Shown here: positions 9,500 to 22,283 of the stretch, in pieces
Layout of the letters: the number at the start of each line of letters is the position of its first letter
Position numbering within the stretch: the first letter of the stretch is position 1
Assembly (NCBI GenBank): GCA_012932295.1
Contig: JAAONU010000003.1
Span: 33,670,833-33,734,832, forward strand
Direction: 5' to 3'
Origin: Cyclina sinensis
Lineage: Eukaryota > Mollusca > Bivalvia > Venerida > Veneridae
Length of the DNA stretch: 64,000 nt
The notes under the pieces: model-generated
Seen by the model: the letters and a program-made list of their open reading frames with translations, nothing else
Databases searched by the model: none
What the model was told of the DNA's origin: nothing
Program-made: the position numbers and the translations under genes

Positions 9500-10940
9500 T
9501 GTATATGTATACTTGCAGTTGTGCACTATATTCAAGTTATTTAGGTAAAATACTTTGACCACTCACTTCTAATGTCTTTCAGTTAAATTACAGTATAAAT
9601 TCACCACTCTGGCTTGGAAGTATCTCTTGTCAAATTCGCATATTACCGATGACTTTAAAATAAAAAACTCAGAACAAGGGTAACATGACAGTTTATTGTA
9701 AATGGCACTAGGCTTTGTTCTTGTTTTGTTTGTTGACTGCGTGTAAACTTTAGATGTATTTACAGGACTGTGACAGAGATAATCAGCACCATCACTGACT
9801 GGTTTTTGGCTGGAAACTTGGTTTTTCATTTGTGTGAAGTTATCATCAAGTATTCAGTAAGGAACATGTGACAAGGCTTTGGAAAAACATTTCAGGTTAA
9901 GGTTGCAATAAAGTTAGGCATGATTTTGTGTTTGTGTGTAAGTTTTTCCATTTTTTTACAACATTTATTAATTAATAATTTCACTATGTCAAGTTTAACC
10001 AAAGACATTTATGTGCTGTTTGGCTCCTACTGGGTGCATTATTAAACAGTAATTAAATGAAACGTTCTGTGTTTTCTCATATCTGTCAGTAAAGTCTGGT
10101 TGAAACATGCACATATTTTAAAAACATCTGTGATCAAATGCTTAAAGTCATAGGCTTACATTTGACAATATATCAGTCTGAAACAGGCTTGAATTTACCT
10201 AATTTATTAATTTCATTGTTGAACTTGTTTCATATTATAATGAAATATGTACTCTTCTCGGACAATAAAAATACTTCAACTTTGAAATAGATGAAATACA
10301 ATGCTGCATGTTTCAGGTTCATTGTCATGAACATTAAGGTGTAACAACACTTGCAGTGAGCACTACATCTCTCAAGATTTGTTGGTGATTTTTTGATGAA
10401 TATCCAATCCAGGACATGTGAGTTTTGAACTGTAAGTTGTAATAATCTTCAGAATTACCAGTCAAAACACCAAGAATGCCTTACTATCAAGTTCATGTTA
10501 AGTTATTTAAAATATAAAAGATTCTTAGAAAATAACAGAAGTACTGTTAAATTGATTAAGTGCTATTAGATTTTACAGAGAAGTGATACCATACCATATG
10601 CATCAGAAATGCATGGGTAATGAACAGCCCCAATATATTCAATAAGTTGTGATATGGAGCCATGACTGTTCATCCAAGTAAAAATTATTTAGCTTTATTC
10701 CTAAGCCAAATACATAACATGTCAATGGTCAAATAAATATTACCTTGACAAAGTAGATCAAATAGCCCTTCTTTAACTATTATATCTCATGTTAGATAAC
10801 TTAAGTGATTAACAGAGGTCATTCATAGCTAGAAGTGAATCAGTGATATTGTTGGAGCTGAACTGTGGTCTCATTGCAACACACTAGGCTTTTGATCAAG
10901 GTTTACAGGTACAGTTCCATGCTCAACTAACACCTTCTAT
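9500..10940. other. Unique AT-rich sequence
   Basis: No gene, repeat or structured RNA is recognised here. Confidence 0.5.
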
Positions 10941-10944
10941 TTTT

Positions 10945-11665
10945 AGCTCACCTGAGCTTAAAGTGCTCATGGTGAGGTATTGTATCCAGACTTTTCGTCA
11001 TCCTTTGTTCATCGTCAACTTTTCAGTTAAACAACATCTCCACATTAACCATCAGATGGAACTTTGTGTTTATGTTGCTGCAAAGGTGTTCTACCAAATT
11101 TGTTCAAAGAATTGAATTCCATGCAAAACTCTGGTTGCAATGGCAAAAAAAGTGAAAAAATTAAAAAATCTTCTTGTCCAGAACAACAAGTCACAGACCT
11201 TATATAATAAATATGTATCATTGTCTAGTAAACCTCTACCAAAGTTGTTCAAATCATGGCCCCTGGGTTAAAATTGCACCCCCCTCCCCCTCCCCACACA
11301 CAGATACACCCACAGAGATCACATTTTACATCGACTTAATGTAGAAAAAAGTTGGAAACTCCATGTCAAGAACCAGAAATCACATAGCTTAGATATTTTG
11401 TAGCATTATCTAGTAGAGCTCAACAAAAGTTATTCAAATATTGGCCCCTAGGTAATAAATGGACCAGCCCTAGTGGGCAAATAGTCACGTTTTATAAAAA
11501 GAAAAACCTTTAAGTTTCTTGTCAAGAACTGTAAGTCATAGAGCTTAGATATTTGGTATGTAACATTGTCTAGTGGACTTTAACCAATTGTTCAAATAAT
11601 AGCCCCTGGGTAAACATTGGCCCAACCTCAAGTATCACATGTTTTACATAGACTTATATAGGAAA
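10945..11665 (-). repeat. Repeat family A copy, inverted
   Basis: This copy starts with the family terminus 'agctcacctgagcttaaagt' (reverse of the end at 1940) and continues with units containing 'tcttgtcaagaact' and 'tctagtggactttaaccaa'. It abuts a family B array at about 11665. Confidence 0.7.
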
Positions 11666-12358
11666 CAAGAACTGTCACTGTAAGATGACAATGCCCCGAA
11701 CGTGGTGCTTTGACCTTTGAGCTGAGAACCAGTCATTCAGGGGTCAAGGTCAAATACATATAGGTCAGTGGGAAGGTCTTATCTAAAGGGGGTTGTGTCC
11801 AAGTATGAAGTAATTCCATTTACTAATAAGGAAGTTATGGGCAATGTTAAAGTTTTTGGACAATTGGATCTTCAAGGTGAAGGTCATTCAGGGTTCAAGG
11901 TCAAACAAATATAGGTCAGTGGGAAGGCCTTGTCCAAAGGGGTGTTGTGCTTAAGTATGAAGTGTATCCACTTACTAATAAGGAAATTATGGCCAAATAT
12001 TAGTTTTTGGACAATTTGATATTCAGGGGTCAAGGTCAAATAATTAAAGGTCAGAGGGAAGGTCTTGTCCAAAGGGGTGTTGTGTCCAAGTATGAAGTAA
12101 ATCCAATTACTAATAAGGAAGATATGGTCAATGTTGAAGTTTTTGGACAATTGGATCTTCAAGGTAAAGGTCATTCAGGGGTCAAAGTCCAAACAAATAA
12201 AGGTCAGTGGGAAGGCCTTGTCCAAAGGGGTGTTGTGTCCAAGTATGAAGTAAATCCAATTACTAATAAGAAAGTTATTGCCAATGTTAAAGTTTTCGGA
12301 TGGACTGACGGACGGACGGACAGTTCAAAAACTATATGCCTCCCTTCAGGGGCATAAA
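11665..12358 (-). repeat. Repeat family B array ('gaccttgacc' units), inverted
   Basis: About four units of ~140 bp carry 'gtcagtgggaaggccttgtc', 'aaaggggtgttgtgtccaag' and 'tatgaagtaaatccaattac'. Termini are 'caagaactgtcactgtaaga' (left) and 'tatgcctcccttcaggggca' followed by 'taaaaaa' (right). Other copies are at 22284-23800, 39943-41172, 46222-46806 and 54660-55212. Long open frames on both strands come from the unit itself. Confidence 0.85.
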
Positions 12359-12379
12359 AAATCTGAAAATCTTCTTGTT

Positions 12380-15300
12380 AAGAACCACAAGTTTGTATGT
12401 AGCATTGTGTGGAAAAAAATCAGGAAAATAATCTCTTATGTTTTCTATTTAATGAAATGAGGACATTTGCACCATGGGTCCCTCCTGTGGCATCAATGTT
12501 GGATAGCTTTCTAAGCAGTACATATAGATAATTAAGCATACCTACCCATTGTCTGATCTTCTGTAGGTAACTTTCTATATTACATAAGGTAAGTTCAAAT
12601 TTGGATACTTATACTTATTTGCCAATTAAAACAGTATCAGGCTTGATGCATGACATCTTGAAATGTTTCTTCTGAGCTTGAACTGGGATAATATTTCTAT
12701 TTGTGATTATCTCCCTTACATTATGAAAATTTACATGATTGCTTATTCCCCCTTCCTTTATCATTTCTCCAATAAATTGGTATGTGATTACCTCCCTTAC
12801 ATTGATAACTTGCTTTGGTCACTTACAGAAATCATTAGTTCCCTTATGTGAAGCTGTAAATTGATTTAGATGTCAAATGAAGAATTACAAATTTAATATC
12901 AAGACATAGTACTCAGCAATATAGATTGGATAATGCACGGTTATATCATAGATAATTGGCACATTCCATTTCCTTCAGAATCATAAAATATTAATGACAT
13001 TTAATGAATCTTTACATGGTCAAAAATTCTATCTACAACAGGTACACTAAATGCACTTATAAACTAGTCTTGTATATCTTTATGTACAACATTGGCTTAC
13101 AGTCTGTTTGGCCTTTAGATAAAATGTTTTCTTCTTTCTATTATTAGACATTTTTCATTTTGAAGAGAATGAGCCAAACATATTCAGAATATCATTGGAT
13201 CATGTTTCTTTAACCAAACAGACCTTATTCTGACTTAGAGTAGTCAAGGTAATTTTTGAATTCACAAAACCTTTTAGTGTTTATTTGAAATAATTGTGTT
13301 GATATTTAAGCACTTACATTGACTTGCAGGAAATGGTAAAAAAAAACCATTATATTGAGTGTCTGCATTATTATTAAAAGGTGCTGAAAAGTCTAACTGA
13401 TGGCTGTACAAAAGCACATAAATGTTTTATAGCATTTAGTACTGCATAGTCATTTTGACCACACAAACACAAGTTATATATATTTCCAATGTTAGATGCT
13501 TTGTAAAATCTCTGAAATAACATTTAGAAAGCTTGTGCTAGTTAGACTTATTCTTTGTCAAATGCTGACAGATGTTCTTCTGTCAGTTCTCCAAACCACT
13601 CTACCTTTAGAAAGAATTCATCATGTAATGAATAGTTTTTTATATTAAACATCATGCCAGATTTGTTGACCTTTTTCTTATTTTGCTGAGTATATAATTC
13701 TTAATTGTTTCCCCCTGTACAGGGTTAGCTTCACTTAGAACTTTTAAAGAAATTTTACAGTACTCTCACGTTAGAGTGCCAAAATCAAATAATTTTTCTT
13801 GATGTACTGTCAGGTTGCTAAAAAATGATTTTTATCTTAGAAAATACATTTACAAGATCAAAGATTAATGCCAGTTCATTATTCTGAAATATACATAATT
13901 TAGTCAGTATATTATTCAAAATGCCAAATATTGAAGCATTAGTGTGTAATTGATTCATTTATAGAAAATAGACATTAATTCTTTTGATCCATTATTTGTA
14001 TGTAAGTGTTATTTTATGCTAAAGATAGAATTTTAATTCATGTCATGAACAATTTAGATCAGCAATTGTATTCCGGAAACCGAAGACTTATTCCATGTAA
14101 GCCTTAATGGTTTTCCCGCTGGAGTTTATTACAGCAGAACCTGTTATATTGGATTCCATGCTGTATCTAATAGTCCGATAACCTTTAGTGACAATTTCAA
14201 GTATATTTTCTTTGTAAGTGTAAGAAAGGAATCAAATCCTCTGACAGTCAATTATTGTTGAACGTTACTTTTAGACATTTTATTTTGCGTTGATTTCTGT
14301 TTATTTCTGGTGTTATATTGGTTGTACCCACGGCTTCTGTCAGTGGAGAATTGATCTTATATAGATTTTACAATAGTATGGTGACCTCTGATAGGTTATC
14401 ATAAGTTTTATTAGATGTTTCCAGTATACATAATTGTCTGGTTGTTTATGGGATAAAGAGATTGTTTTTAAATGGGCCACAGATTTAACGACCTATTTGT
14501 CAATGTTTGTAGTTTTTCTATTGAAAAGTTCCATAAAATATTAAATTTTGTTTGCTGATACTCAGATGTGTTCAATACTTAAAAGATAAAATGTTTTCTT
14601 TTGGATGTTTTTACATGTCCTTGTCCCAAGAAAGAAGATAAAATGAAATTCATACAGTTGCTATTAAATTTTTCACATTTGGTAATTCTTATCTAGTCTT
14701 CACTGAACGTGGTAAAGATTTATAAAATTTTCAAAAAAAACTAATATCAGTTTTTACTATCAGTTGTACAAGACACAATAGTTACTCCCCTTGCTTTGTC
14801 AGTATTTGTTCACAACTTCATTTCAGTAGGACTTTCCTTGGTCATCTTCAAGCTGAAATAACAAGTTAGATAATTACTCAGAAGTGATAATTTTTTATAT
14901 GCCCCTTTTCAGTTTTGGCTCAGAAATCTTATCAGTTAAACAATTATATACCAAAAGTTATGCTTTCCTCCCCTAAATTGTTGTAATAGAACAAATCTAA
15001 AGACTGATGAATTTTGACTCAAAAAAATGGATTTGTTAATTTCGAAGATTTTTATAATTCTTTACTTAGAACCAGCTTAACCTAGGTGGAGTATTTACTT
15101 TATTCCTGAAAAAAAGATTTCCTTATAATACCCAACCATCACTCTGAAAAGTATTCAGTTCCATTAAATTGTGTAGGATTGATACATTTTCACTTAAGGA
15201 CATGGGTTCAAACCCAACTCAAGCCAAATTTGTTCTCCAAAAATTGTTTTGGTTTTACAACAGTAACTTTTATAGAAGATAAATTCAATTTCTTCCATTT

Positions 15301-16400
15301 TAAATATATTTCACTTGATGCAAAGCATTTTCAACATGATATATCAATAAAAATTGGGTATCAGTGATTTCAGTTATTACTTTCTCCAAAACAAGATGGT
15401 AAAAAATTTGATATGTTGCCTATTTGTTCAGAATAGAACATGCCCCTAAGATTTATGTTGAAGTTTATGTAGATAACAACATCTCTTCGTGAAGTTGGTG
15501 GGGTAAAGTGGTGCCATGTTTATAATGATATTTCGTTAGTTCTCACTTTGGTATTTTTCTCTTGATTTGCTTTTTGTCAGCAGTCAGTAGTCATCATAAT
15601 GTGACTGATTACATACCAAGTAACAGTTGTTTTTATTGCCAGACTCTGAAAAAAGAATGGTGTTTAGAAAAAACATGATGTTGTAGGTGTGTACATTTCA
15701 AGCATATCAGAGTTTTATATATGGTGTAGGAGAACATTCAAGTACTTGGAATTCCTGCATGGTCAAAATGAATGATATACCTTATAAATCCATTAAGTTA
15801 GGTGAGGTTTGAAGTGAATATTAGTCTTTTCTTGAAACTCCCATGGTGAAAGTGTCTTATATGATCTATATTATGACCTATTGTAGCATATTTCATAAAA
15901 GAGCACAATTCACTGAGGGACCACAAAATGTTTATTAGTAGTCTCTTACCTTATAGTATTTAAATGTCAAATTTAATTTCAGAGAAAGAAATTCTCCTAT
16001 TTCCTGTGTCTGCCTGATTCTGCATAACTCTGATACATAGGAATTCACTCTAAGATGTCATACAGAGGACAATAATTAAGGTTAGTGATGTAGCATGGAG
16101 TTGAGTTAGCAAGCTTTGGGTTGTCAATCTGGCACATTTCCACTAGACTTTGGATCTTCACATGGTGAAAATAATAGCATGAAGAGAAATGTGGTGGAAT
16201 TGATTCAGAGTGTAGAATTTTCTTCTTAGACCTGATCACAGTAGCTGGGTAGACAACCGAAACACTTCAGCCATGTTTAGATACTCTGTTGGTGAGATGG
16301 CAGATGAACTGATGGGATTAAGTAACTGCTTATACAATCATATCTTTGATTACAAACGGCCCTTATCTGTATACACACTTTATCCAAACAGACTGTTTTG
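12380..16400. other. Unique AT-rich sequence
   Basis: About 4 kb with no recognisable repeat or coding signal. If the plus-strand gene is real, this is part of its first intron. Confidence 0.5.
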
Positions 16401-16410
16401 TTCTGAATTT

Positions 16411-16470
16411 TAGACTAAAGTTCTTTACTGACCCTCAGAGTTTAAAGTTCTTTACTGACCCTCAGAGTTT
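16411..16470. repeat. 27-bp direct duplication
   Basis: The segment 'aaagttctttactgaccctc' plus 'agagttt' occurs twice in direct succession. Confidence 0.85.
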
Positions 16471-16574
16471 AGCTTGAAAATATTCTTCTTTAAAACTAAA
16501 GATAAGTATAAAGATAAAAACATACCTTCATGATACTCGACAGCTTGAAAATGGAAGAAAAAATATGATGTTGG

Positions 16575-16652
16575 TAGTGAGATTCAAACCCTTGGCCTTC
16601 TATTAAGTATAATAATATGCAACAAGCTAACCCACTGCACCACAATGGCATT
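16575..16652 (-). repeat. tRNA-like repeat head
   Basis: On the minus strand an A-box-like 'gtggtgcagtgggtta' and a B-box-like 'gggtttgaatctc' flank a long AT-rich middle section. Layout resembles the core of the TTAA element, but no inverted termini are seen. Confidence 0.45.
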
Positions 16653-16879
16653 TTGTATAAGCGCAAAATGCATAATATAAAATAAGTCTCTACCCCTTGA
16701 CAAATTGGATAAAATATTTACTGATAAAAGTACAAAGAACTATTAATTGTGATGTTTTTCCTTGACAAAAAATGAGTCTGCAACAGATTTGTGCAGTGTT
16801 CCTTACAGATACCACTAGAACTATATGTATAAACATTTTCTTTTTTATGCTTCTTCAAACAGTGTGAAGGTAAGTAGTT

Positions 16880-17725
16880 TTAAAATTTTTGATTTTTGTG
16901 TCACATGCTACACAGTAGCTGCGACATATAGGGATCACTTCTCTGTCGTCTGTCTGTCCATCCATCAAAAACTTGTCCAGACTACTTCTCAAAAAATACT
17001 GGTGCAATTACATCCAAACTTTACAGGAATGATCAGTACCAAGTCTAGTTGTGCATGTCATCAGCATTTTCCAGTTCAATGATTTTTGTCAGAGTTATGG
17101 CCCTTTAATTATTTTTATTTTGAGAGTTTGTCCGGACTACTTCTCTTATACTACTAATGCAATTTGAATGAAATGTTACAGGACTGATCGATACCTCAAG
17201 TACTTGGGCATATTAAACGGGTTTTTCGGTTGAACGATTTTGTCTGAGTTATGGCCCTTGAATAAAAAAAGGTGTTTTGGCCCCTTAATGATTTTTGTGT
17301 CACCTGCTACACAGTAGCTGCGACATGCTACAAAGTAGTAGTGACATATATGGATCGCTTCTCAATCTGTCTGTCCATCTGTCCGTCTGTCAATCCATCA
17401 CAAAACTTGTCCAGACTATTTCTCAACAACTACTGGTGCAATTTCATCCAAACTTTAAAGGAATGATCAGTACCAAGTCTAGTTGTGCATATTTTCGGCA
17501 TTTTCCAGTTCAATGATTTTGTCAGAGTTATGGCTCTTTCATGATTTTTGTCTGGACTACTTCTCTTATTCTACTAATGCAATTTGAATGAAATGTTACA
17601 GGATTGATCAGTACCTCAAGTACTTGTGCATATTTAACGTGTTTTCCTGTTGAATGATTTTTCAACTGCTTAATTGGCTATCATCAGGCCAACACGTGCT
17701 CGCCATGTGATCACTGATCGCTCTT
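16880..17725 (+). repeat. Dispersed repeat family C
   Basis: Units share 'cacagtagctgcgacatata', 'aaaacttgtccagactactt', 'catccaaactttacaggaat' and 'gatcagtaccaagtctagtt'. The 3' end reads 'ttggctatcatcaggccaac', then 'acgtg...gatcactgatc'. The same ends occur in the copy at 41965-42668. Confidence 0.8.
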
Positions 17726-17729
17726 GTCA

Positions 17730-19760
17730 TGTGAAAAAAGGTAAAAGTAGTTCAGGATTTGTTGCCCTTGGAGCTTCTTTCCTAAACAGGCCATCTCCCC
17801 AAAAAATTTGATGATAAGTATTTCATGATGATTATAATGTCAATAATGATGTTTTCAAGCATATCTGAGTTTATATATATGATGTAGGAGAACATTTAAG
17901 TACTTGGAATACCTGCATGGGCAAAATAAAGTGTAGTTTCGTCTTAAGGAAGGATTGACAGGTTTCTTTTTCTTTAATTAACTTGTGTTAATTTTTAAAT
18001 GATGCCTGCTTTCAACGACTTCTTCCCAGGTTCTGACCAATACTCTAACCAGAATTAGCTCCATCATGAAGTACAGTAAACTTTTGCTAATAAGGCCATT
18101 CCAAAAGTGGTTTTTAAAACAAAAAGTCTTAAAATTTTTTTTGTTCTAAATATTAGTCTTTAGTTCTTTGAAATTGTTGATTTTCATATCATTTTGAAAT
18201 ATTTGAAGTGGTCTTATTAACAGAATTTATTTTATTTGGGAGTCTAAATTCTTACAGTAACTATCTGCCTTTTTATCATCTTAGATTCATGTTTTTTGTG
18301 GAACATTTAGAGTTTTTTCTGTGTTAGCATTTTTATTTGGCACACAGCATTAGTTACTTTTGTCCCTTGTTTCACAATTATTCGGCTTTTTATAAATCCC
18401 AGCTGTTACTTTTATTTTGCGTAAGCTGATCTTTAATGTGTTAGATTTTCTATTACACCTTTTAATGGGTTATCAGAATAAATAAAATGACAGTACCTTA
18501 AGGTAATATCTGAAGATGTAAAGTACAAAATCCGTTAACTTATTCAGCCCAAGGGTGTTGCAATACTCTTCAAAATAAATCTGGGAAGATTTTACTTTTA
18601 GCACAGGCTGTCATCTTTTAGTTGTTTCATTTTCAATGTAATTCAATAGCCAATTGCTAACTTAACTGATTCTACAGAACTCCTTTATGTTTCTTCGTGC
18701 CAATCATGGCTTTTAATTTGCTTTGTTCATTACAATCACGGCTGAAGAAGTTGTTCTATCGAAAACTGTAATTATAAGAAATAGTGAACATTCACGAAAT
18801 CAATAATCATTTCAATCAAAGTGTATTACAAACCCATCTCATTTCATAATCACCCATATGCCTCTGAGAGACTATGTCATAAAATCGGGCATTTACTGGT
18901 TGACGCATGTGAATTACTGGAAATTACTTCCCTTATGGGATGCTAGCATATATCAAGTTACTTCCAGAATACGTACAAATAAATAACGGCCTCTGGAAAA
19001 GGTCGTCATAATGAGATAGGGACATTTGTATATAATTGCAAACACTTCCCCTCTAGAAAAATTGTCCATAATTTATGACGACTGGGTCAGTTTTTTGAAT
19101 CAAGGTAAATGATATTGTCAGTAAACCAGACAGTATTTGGAAGTTTCCGCATGTAATTTTAATCTCATACTGATGTATGGCCCCAAGATAAAATTATATC
19201 CCTTTAACTTTACAGAATCAGCTATAGTGACTGTTATGTTGATATAAATAAGATAATATTTGATTGAAGATGTTTACTTTAAAAGCCTGCTGATAAGTTA
19301 CTGTACAAAAATGAAGACTTGATCGGTTTACTCTTTCTAACAATTACTCCTTTTTCCTTAAGAAAAAAGAGTTAGTACAGCTTATGAATCAAGTTTACAA
19401 GGATTTTCTTTGATATTATTTTGAAAAATTAGTTAAGGTCATTTTGATGTACAGTTAGATCTTGATACGCAAAAAAAGATCATTGTTGATTTTCATACAG
19501 TATGAATCGAGAGAAAGAGGGAGCTGTGCCTTGTGGAAACCAGCATTTATTTTTCACATTTACAGTTACCAGTACTTCTGTTTTGTGAAAACATTATATT
19601 GAAAATCATTTATTCATGAATTATTGAAAATCTCATGCAATGTTTATGAATTATCAAAATCCCAGTAAATTGTTTATGAGTTACGGAAAACCCAGTCATT
19701 TGTCAATGATTTATTAATGAATTATTGAAATTCGTGTTTTACCTGGACCATGTCATTTTG
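17730..19760. other. Unique sequence
   Basis: No gene or repeat is recognised. The part at about 18640-19080 is somewhat less AT-rich and lacks repeats; its role is unknown. Confidence 0.45.
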
Positions 19761-19769
19761 ACCCCATTT

Positions 19770-20190
19770 GATTTTTATGCCCACCCCAGTATATTGTTTT
19801 GCAGATGTTGATTGGTCGATAGACCACTTCATTTTTGATCAATAACTTGAGAGCAAAATGGGCACAGAGACTTGATATTTGGTAGGTAGGTTGGGCATGA
19901 CAAGTAGATGAAACCTACTATTTTTGGGTCCACAGGGTCAAGTTGAAGCTCAAATAGGCTAGCTCTTTGAAAACGCTTTCCAATCAAAAACTGAAAAATA
20001 ACTTCATCTTAGACCTTAAGTCTTTACATGATGGTTGATCATAATGAGCAGATAATCCCTATTGTTTTTGGACCCACAGGGTCAAAGAATGCAATGAAAT
20101 GGCTTCTGATAAATAATTCAAAAGCAAGTTTCACCAAGGACTTTCAAATGATATTATATAAAGTTTGATTTTTGTTTGTTTTCTCTAACA
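19770..20190 (+). repeat. Dispersed repeat family D
   Basis: Two to three ~130-bp imperfect units share '(t)ttttggacccacagggtcaa' and 'aataacttgagagcaaaatg'-like pieces. Confidence 0.6.
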
Positions 20191-20195
20191 CTAAA

Positions 20196-20510
20196 AGGGT
20201 AAGATCTTTATTTATCTGTGAGTTCATTTACTACTGTTTCCCCGTATGACTGACACATGCAGACAGGATGAGATATTTAAGGATGTTGAAGATTGTGCAA
20301 GATACAGAGAAGCGTCCATGCCAGAGATACTTCTGGTTCTTTTACATGCCCAGTGTATGGCACCAATACCAGGGACCTCAGTTTAACATATTGTCCAAAA
20401 GATAATCATTGATGTTAGTGGAGGTGCACTGGATCCAATAGGTGACCCCTTGATAACAGAAATTAATCCTCCAGATTACCACAGGATCTCCCTGATCAAT
20501 CTGTACTGTA
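20196..20510 (-). mobile_element. tRNA-headed SINE copy E
   Basis: The minus strand aligns with the copy at 45261: 'cctgtggtaatctggagg' (head), 'cctccactaacat', 'cttttggac', 'ttaaactgaggtccctggta', 'catgtaaaagaaccag', 'atctctggcatgga' and 'tgtatcttgcac'. It is more diverged than copies A and B but nearly full length. Confidence 0.75.
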
Positions 20511-21653
20511 AAGACTTGTAACACATATCCAGCTGAAATATCAGAATCTTTTGTTGAACGATTGTCCATGTTAAAATTTCATAAATTATCCTTTTTTATA
20601 TGATTTTGAATGAACTGTATTTATCACAGTAGACACTTCAGCTGTCTTTATAAAGGATGTTTTTGTCAAAAATTTACTTTAATGATTCAGTAATTTCTTA
20701 AAAGAAATTACCTGCAATTTGAAAAAATTTTCAGGAGTCTGTCAAACAGAATACTTAATTTCAAATATTAGTAATAATTTTTAAGACAGCTTAAATGGAA
20801 GGAATGTTAGAAGGAGATAATTGTTTCTAAGCTCATGAAAATTGTAGACAAATTTGCTGAAATTTTCTTTTTTTCATAGCCCCATTTAAGGTTTTATTCT
20901 TTTTTTTTATCTTGTTGCCTTGGTTTTTGTAGAAGTTCAAGAAAGTAGAAACATGAGAGTTATTTTTTGCACATTTCAATCCCTTTGTCTAAAGAATAGT
21001 TAGAACTTCTAAGACATCTGATGTGGATAAAATTGTTAACCATACTTTAATTTCATTTTAGTGACTGAAATTTCTTTTGACGGTTTTGTTTCCAGCTTTG
21101 TACAGTTACAATCTGCGAGATTACTTTCCCTGTTTAGCTAAGTCTAATAGTGACAGTTCAAATGAACAAGTAGTATTTACAATAAATGGTTACTGTCTTC
21201 AAGAACTGATGGCTTTTGTGTAGTTCCCTGAAGACTGGATGGGAAGTCAGTTTAGAATCCCATATAGTTTGTTTTATTTCTGAAGTAACTTCATGGTGGT
21301 CAGCTGTTTAGTTAAAGAATTGCCATGCCTTCCTAACTGCCACTTATTCATACAAAATGAGAGAAGAAATATCATTAGAGCTGTTTCATATGTTCAAGAA
21401 ACTTGCGATGATATTATAAACAAAATGTAATGTCTTGTAGTATTTTTGGTTTTAAAAGCTTACTGGCTGAACTTTTATGGTTCCTACAATGGCAAACTCC
21501 CATAGCCACTGAATCATCCATCTATCCAGCCATTCTTGGGCAATTTCTTGACAACCATAGACTAGAATTTCAATGAAACTATATGAGATCTTTAATATTA
21601 TTACAATCATGATCAGACTAGTATTCACATTGCGCAATTTTTTTGTTTTTCAG

Positions 21654-21768
21654 ATAAAGGAAGGGGGCACAATTCTGTCAAACTTGGAAGAAATGTAGTG
21701 AAATCTGACTATTTCTCTACAATTGAAGGCAGGATCTTTGACAGCACCACGTCATGTAGGCAGGAGAG
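21654..21768 (+). CDS. Tentative internal exon of an unrecognised gene
   Basis: This 115-nt segment lies between a strong acceptor (TTTTTTTGTTTTTCAG, AG at 21652-21653) and a near-consensus donor (GAGAG|GTAACT, GT at 21769-21770). With two leading and two trailing bases it encodes 37 residues without a stop, beginning KGRGHNSVKLGRNVVKSDYF and containing STIEGRIFDSTTSC. The other two frames have stops. It is less AT-rich than its flanks. Entry phase fits the candidate exon at 8131-8284 and exit phase fits 53513-53573. I do not recognise the family. Confidence 0.45.
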
Positions 21769-21799
21769 GTAACTGCTCTTAATGTAATTTCTTACAATG

Positions 21800-22260
21800 T
21801 AATCTACAGGTAAAGACTAGCCAGTGTACGTGAAAAATCGATGCTTGTCTGGGCCATTACTTCTCCATCCATGGAAGGATTTTTAAATACCTTGGCTTTA
21901 GTTCACATTGATGAGACGGCCTGGCGCATGCAAGACCCAGGTTCATAGCTCAAAGGTCAAGGTCACAGTGACAGCTTATAGGTTGAAAATGTGGACTGAT
22001 GTGCTTGTCTGGTCCATAACTTCTCCATGCATGGAAGAATTTTTAAATACCTTGGCACTTCTGTTCACCTTGATGAAATGGCGTGTCACTCGCTAGACCT
22101 GCAGTGCATCCTTAGCTTGAAGGTCAATGTCAAAGTGACATATTTATATATGAGCTTTATTTAGACGATTACTCTTAAAGTATAAAAGCCACACACTTTG
22201 TAAGTAGATTGACCTTGGTGAGATTGAGTGCACTGTGCAAGAACCATAACTCTGCCTAAT
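21800..22260 (+). repeat. Dispersed repeat family E
   Basis: Two to three ~150 bp units share 'cttctccat(g/c)catggaag(g/a)a', 'tttttaaataccttggc', 'gatga(g/a)acggcctgg'-like pieces and 'agctcaaaggtcaaggtcac'. Confidence 0.65.
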
Positions 22261-22283
22261 ATTTTTTATAATTATTTTTTTTT

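Noticed and set aside
21114..21223. Exon candidate after TTTTGTTTCCAG with a long open frame (LYSYNLRDYFPCLAKS...)
   Set aside because: No donor in a usable phase; the frame simply runs to a stop.
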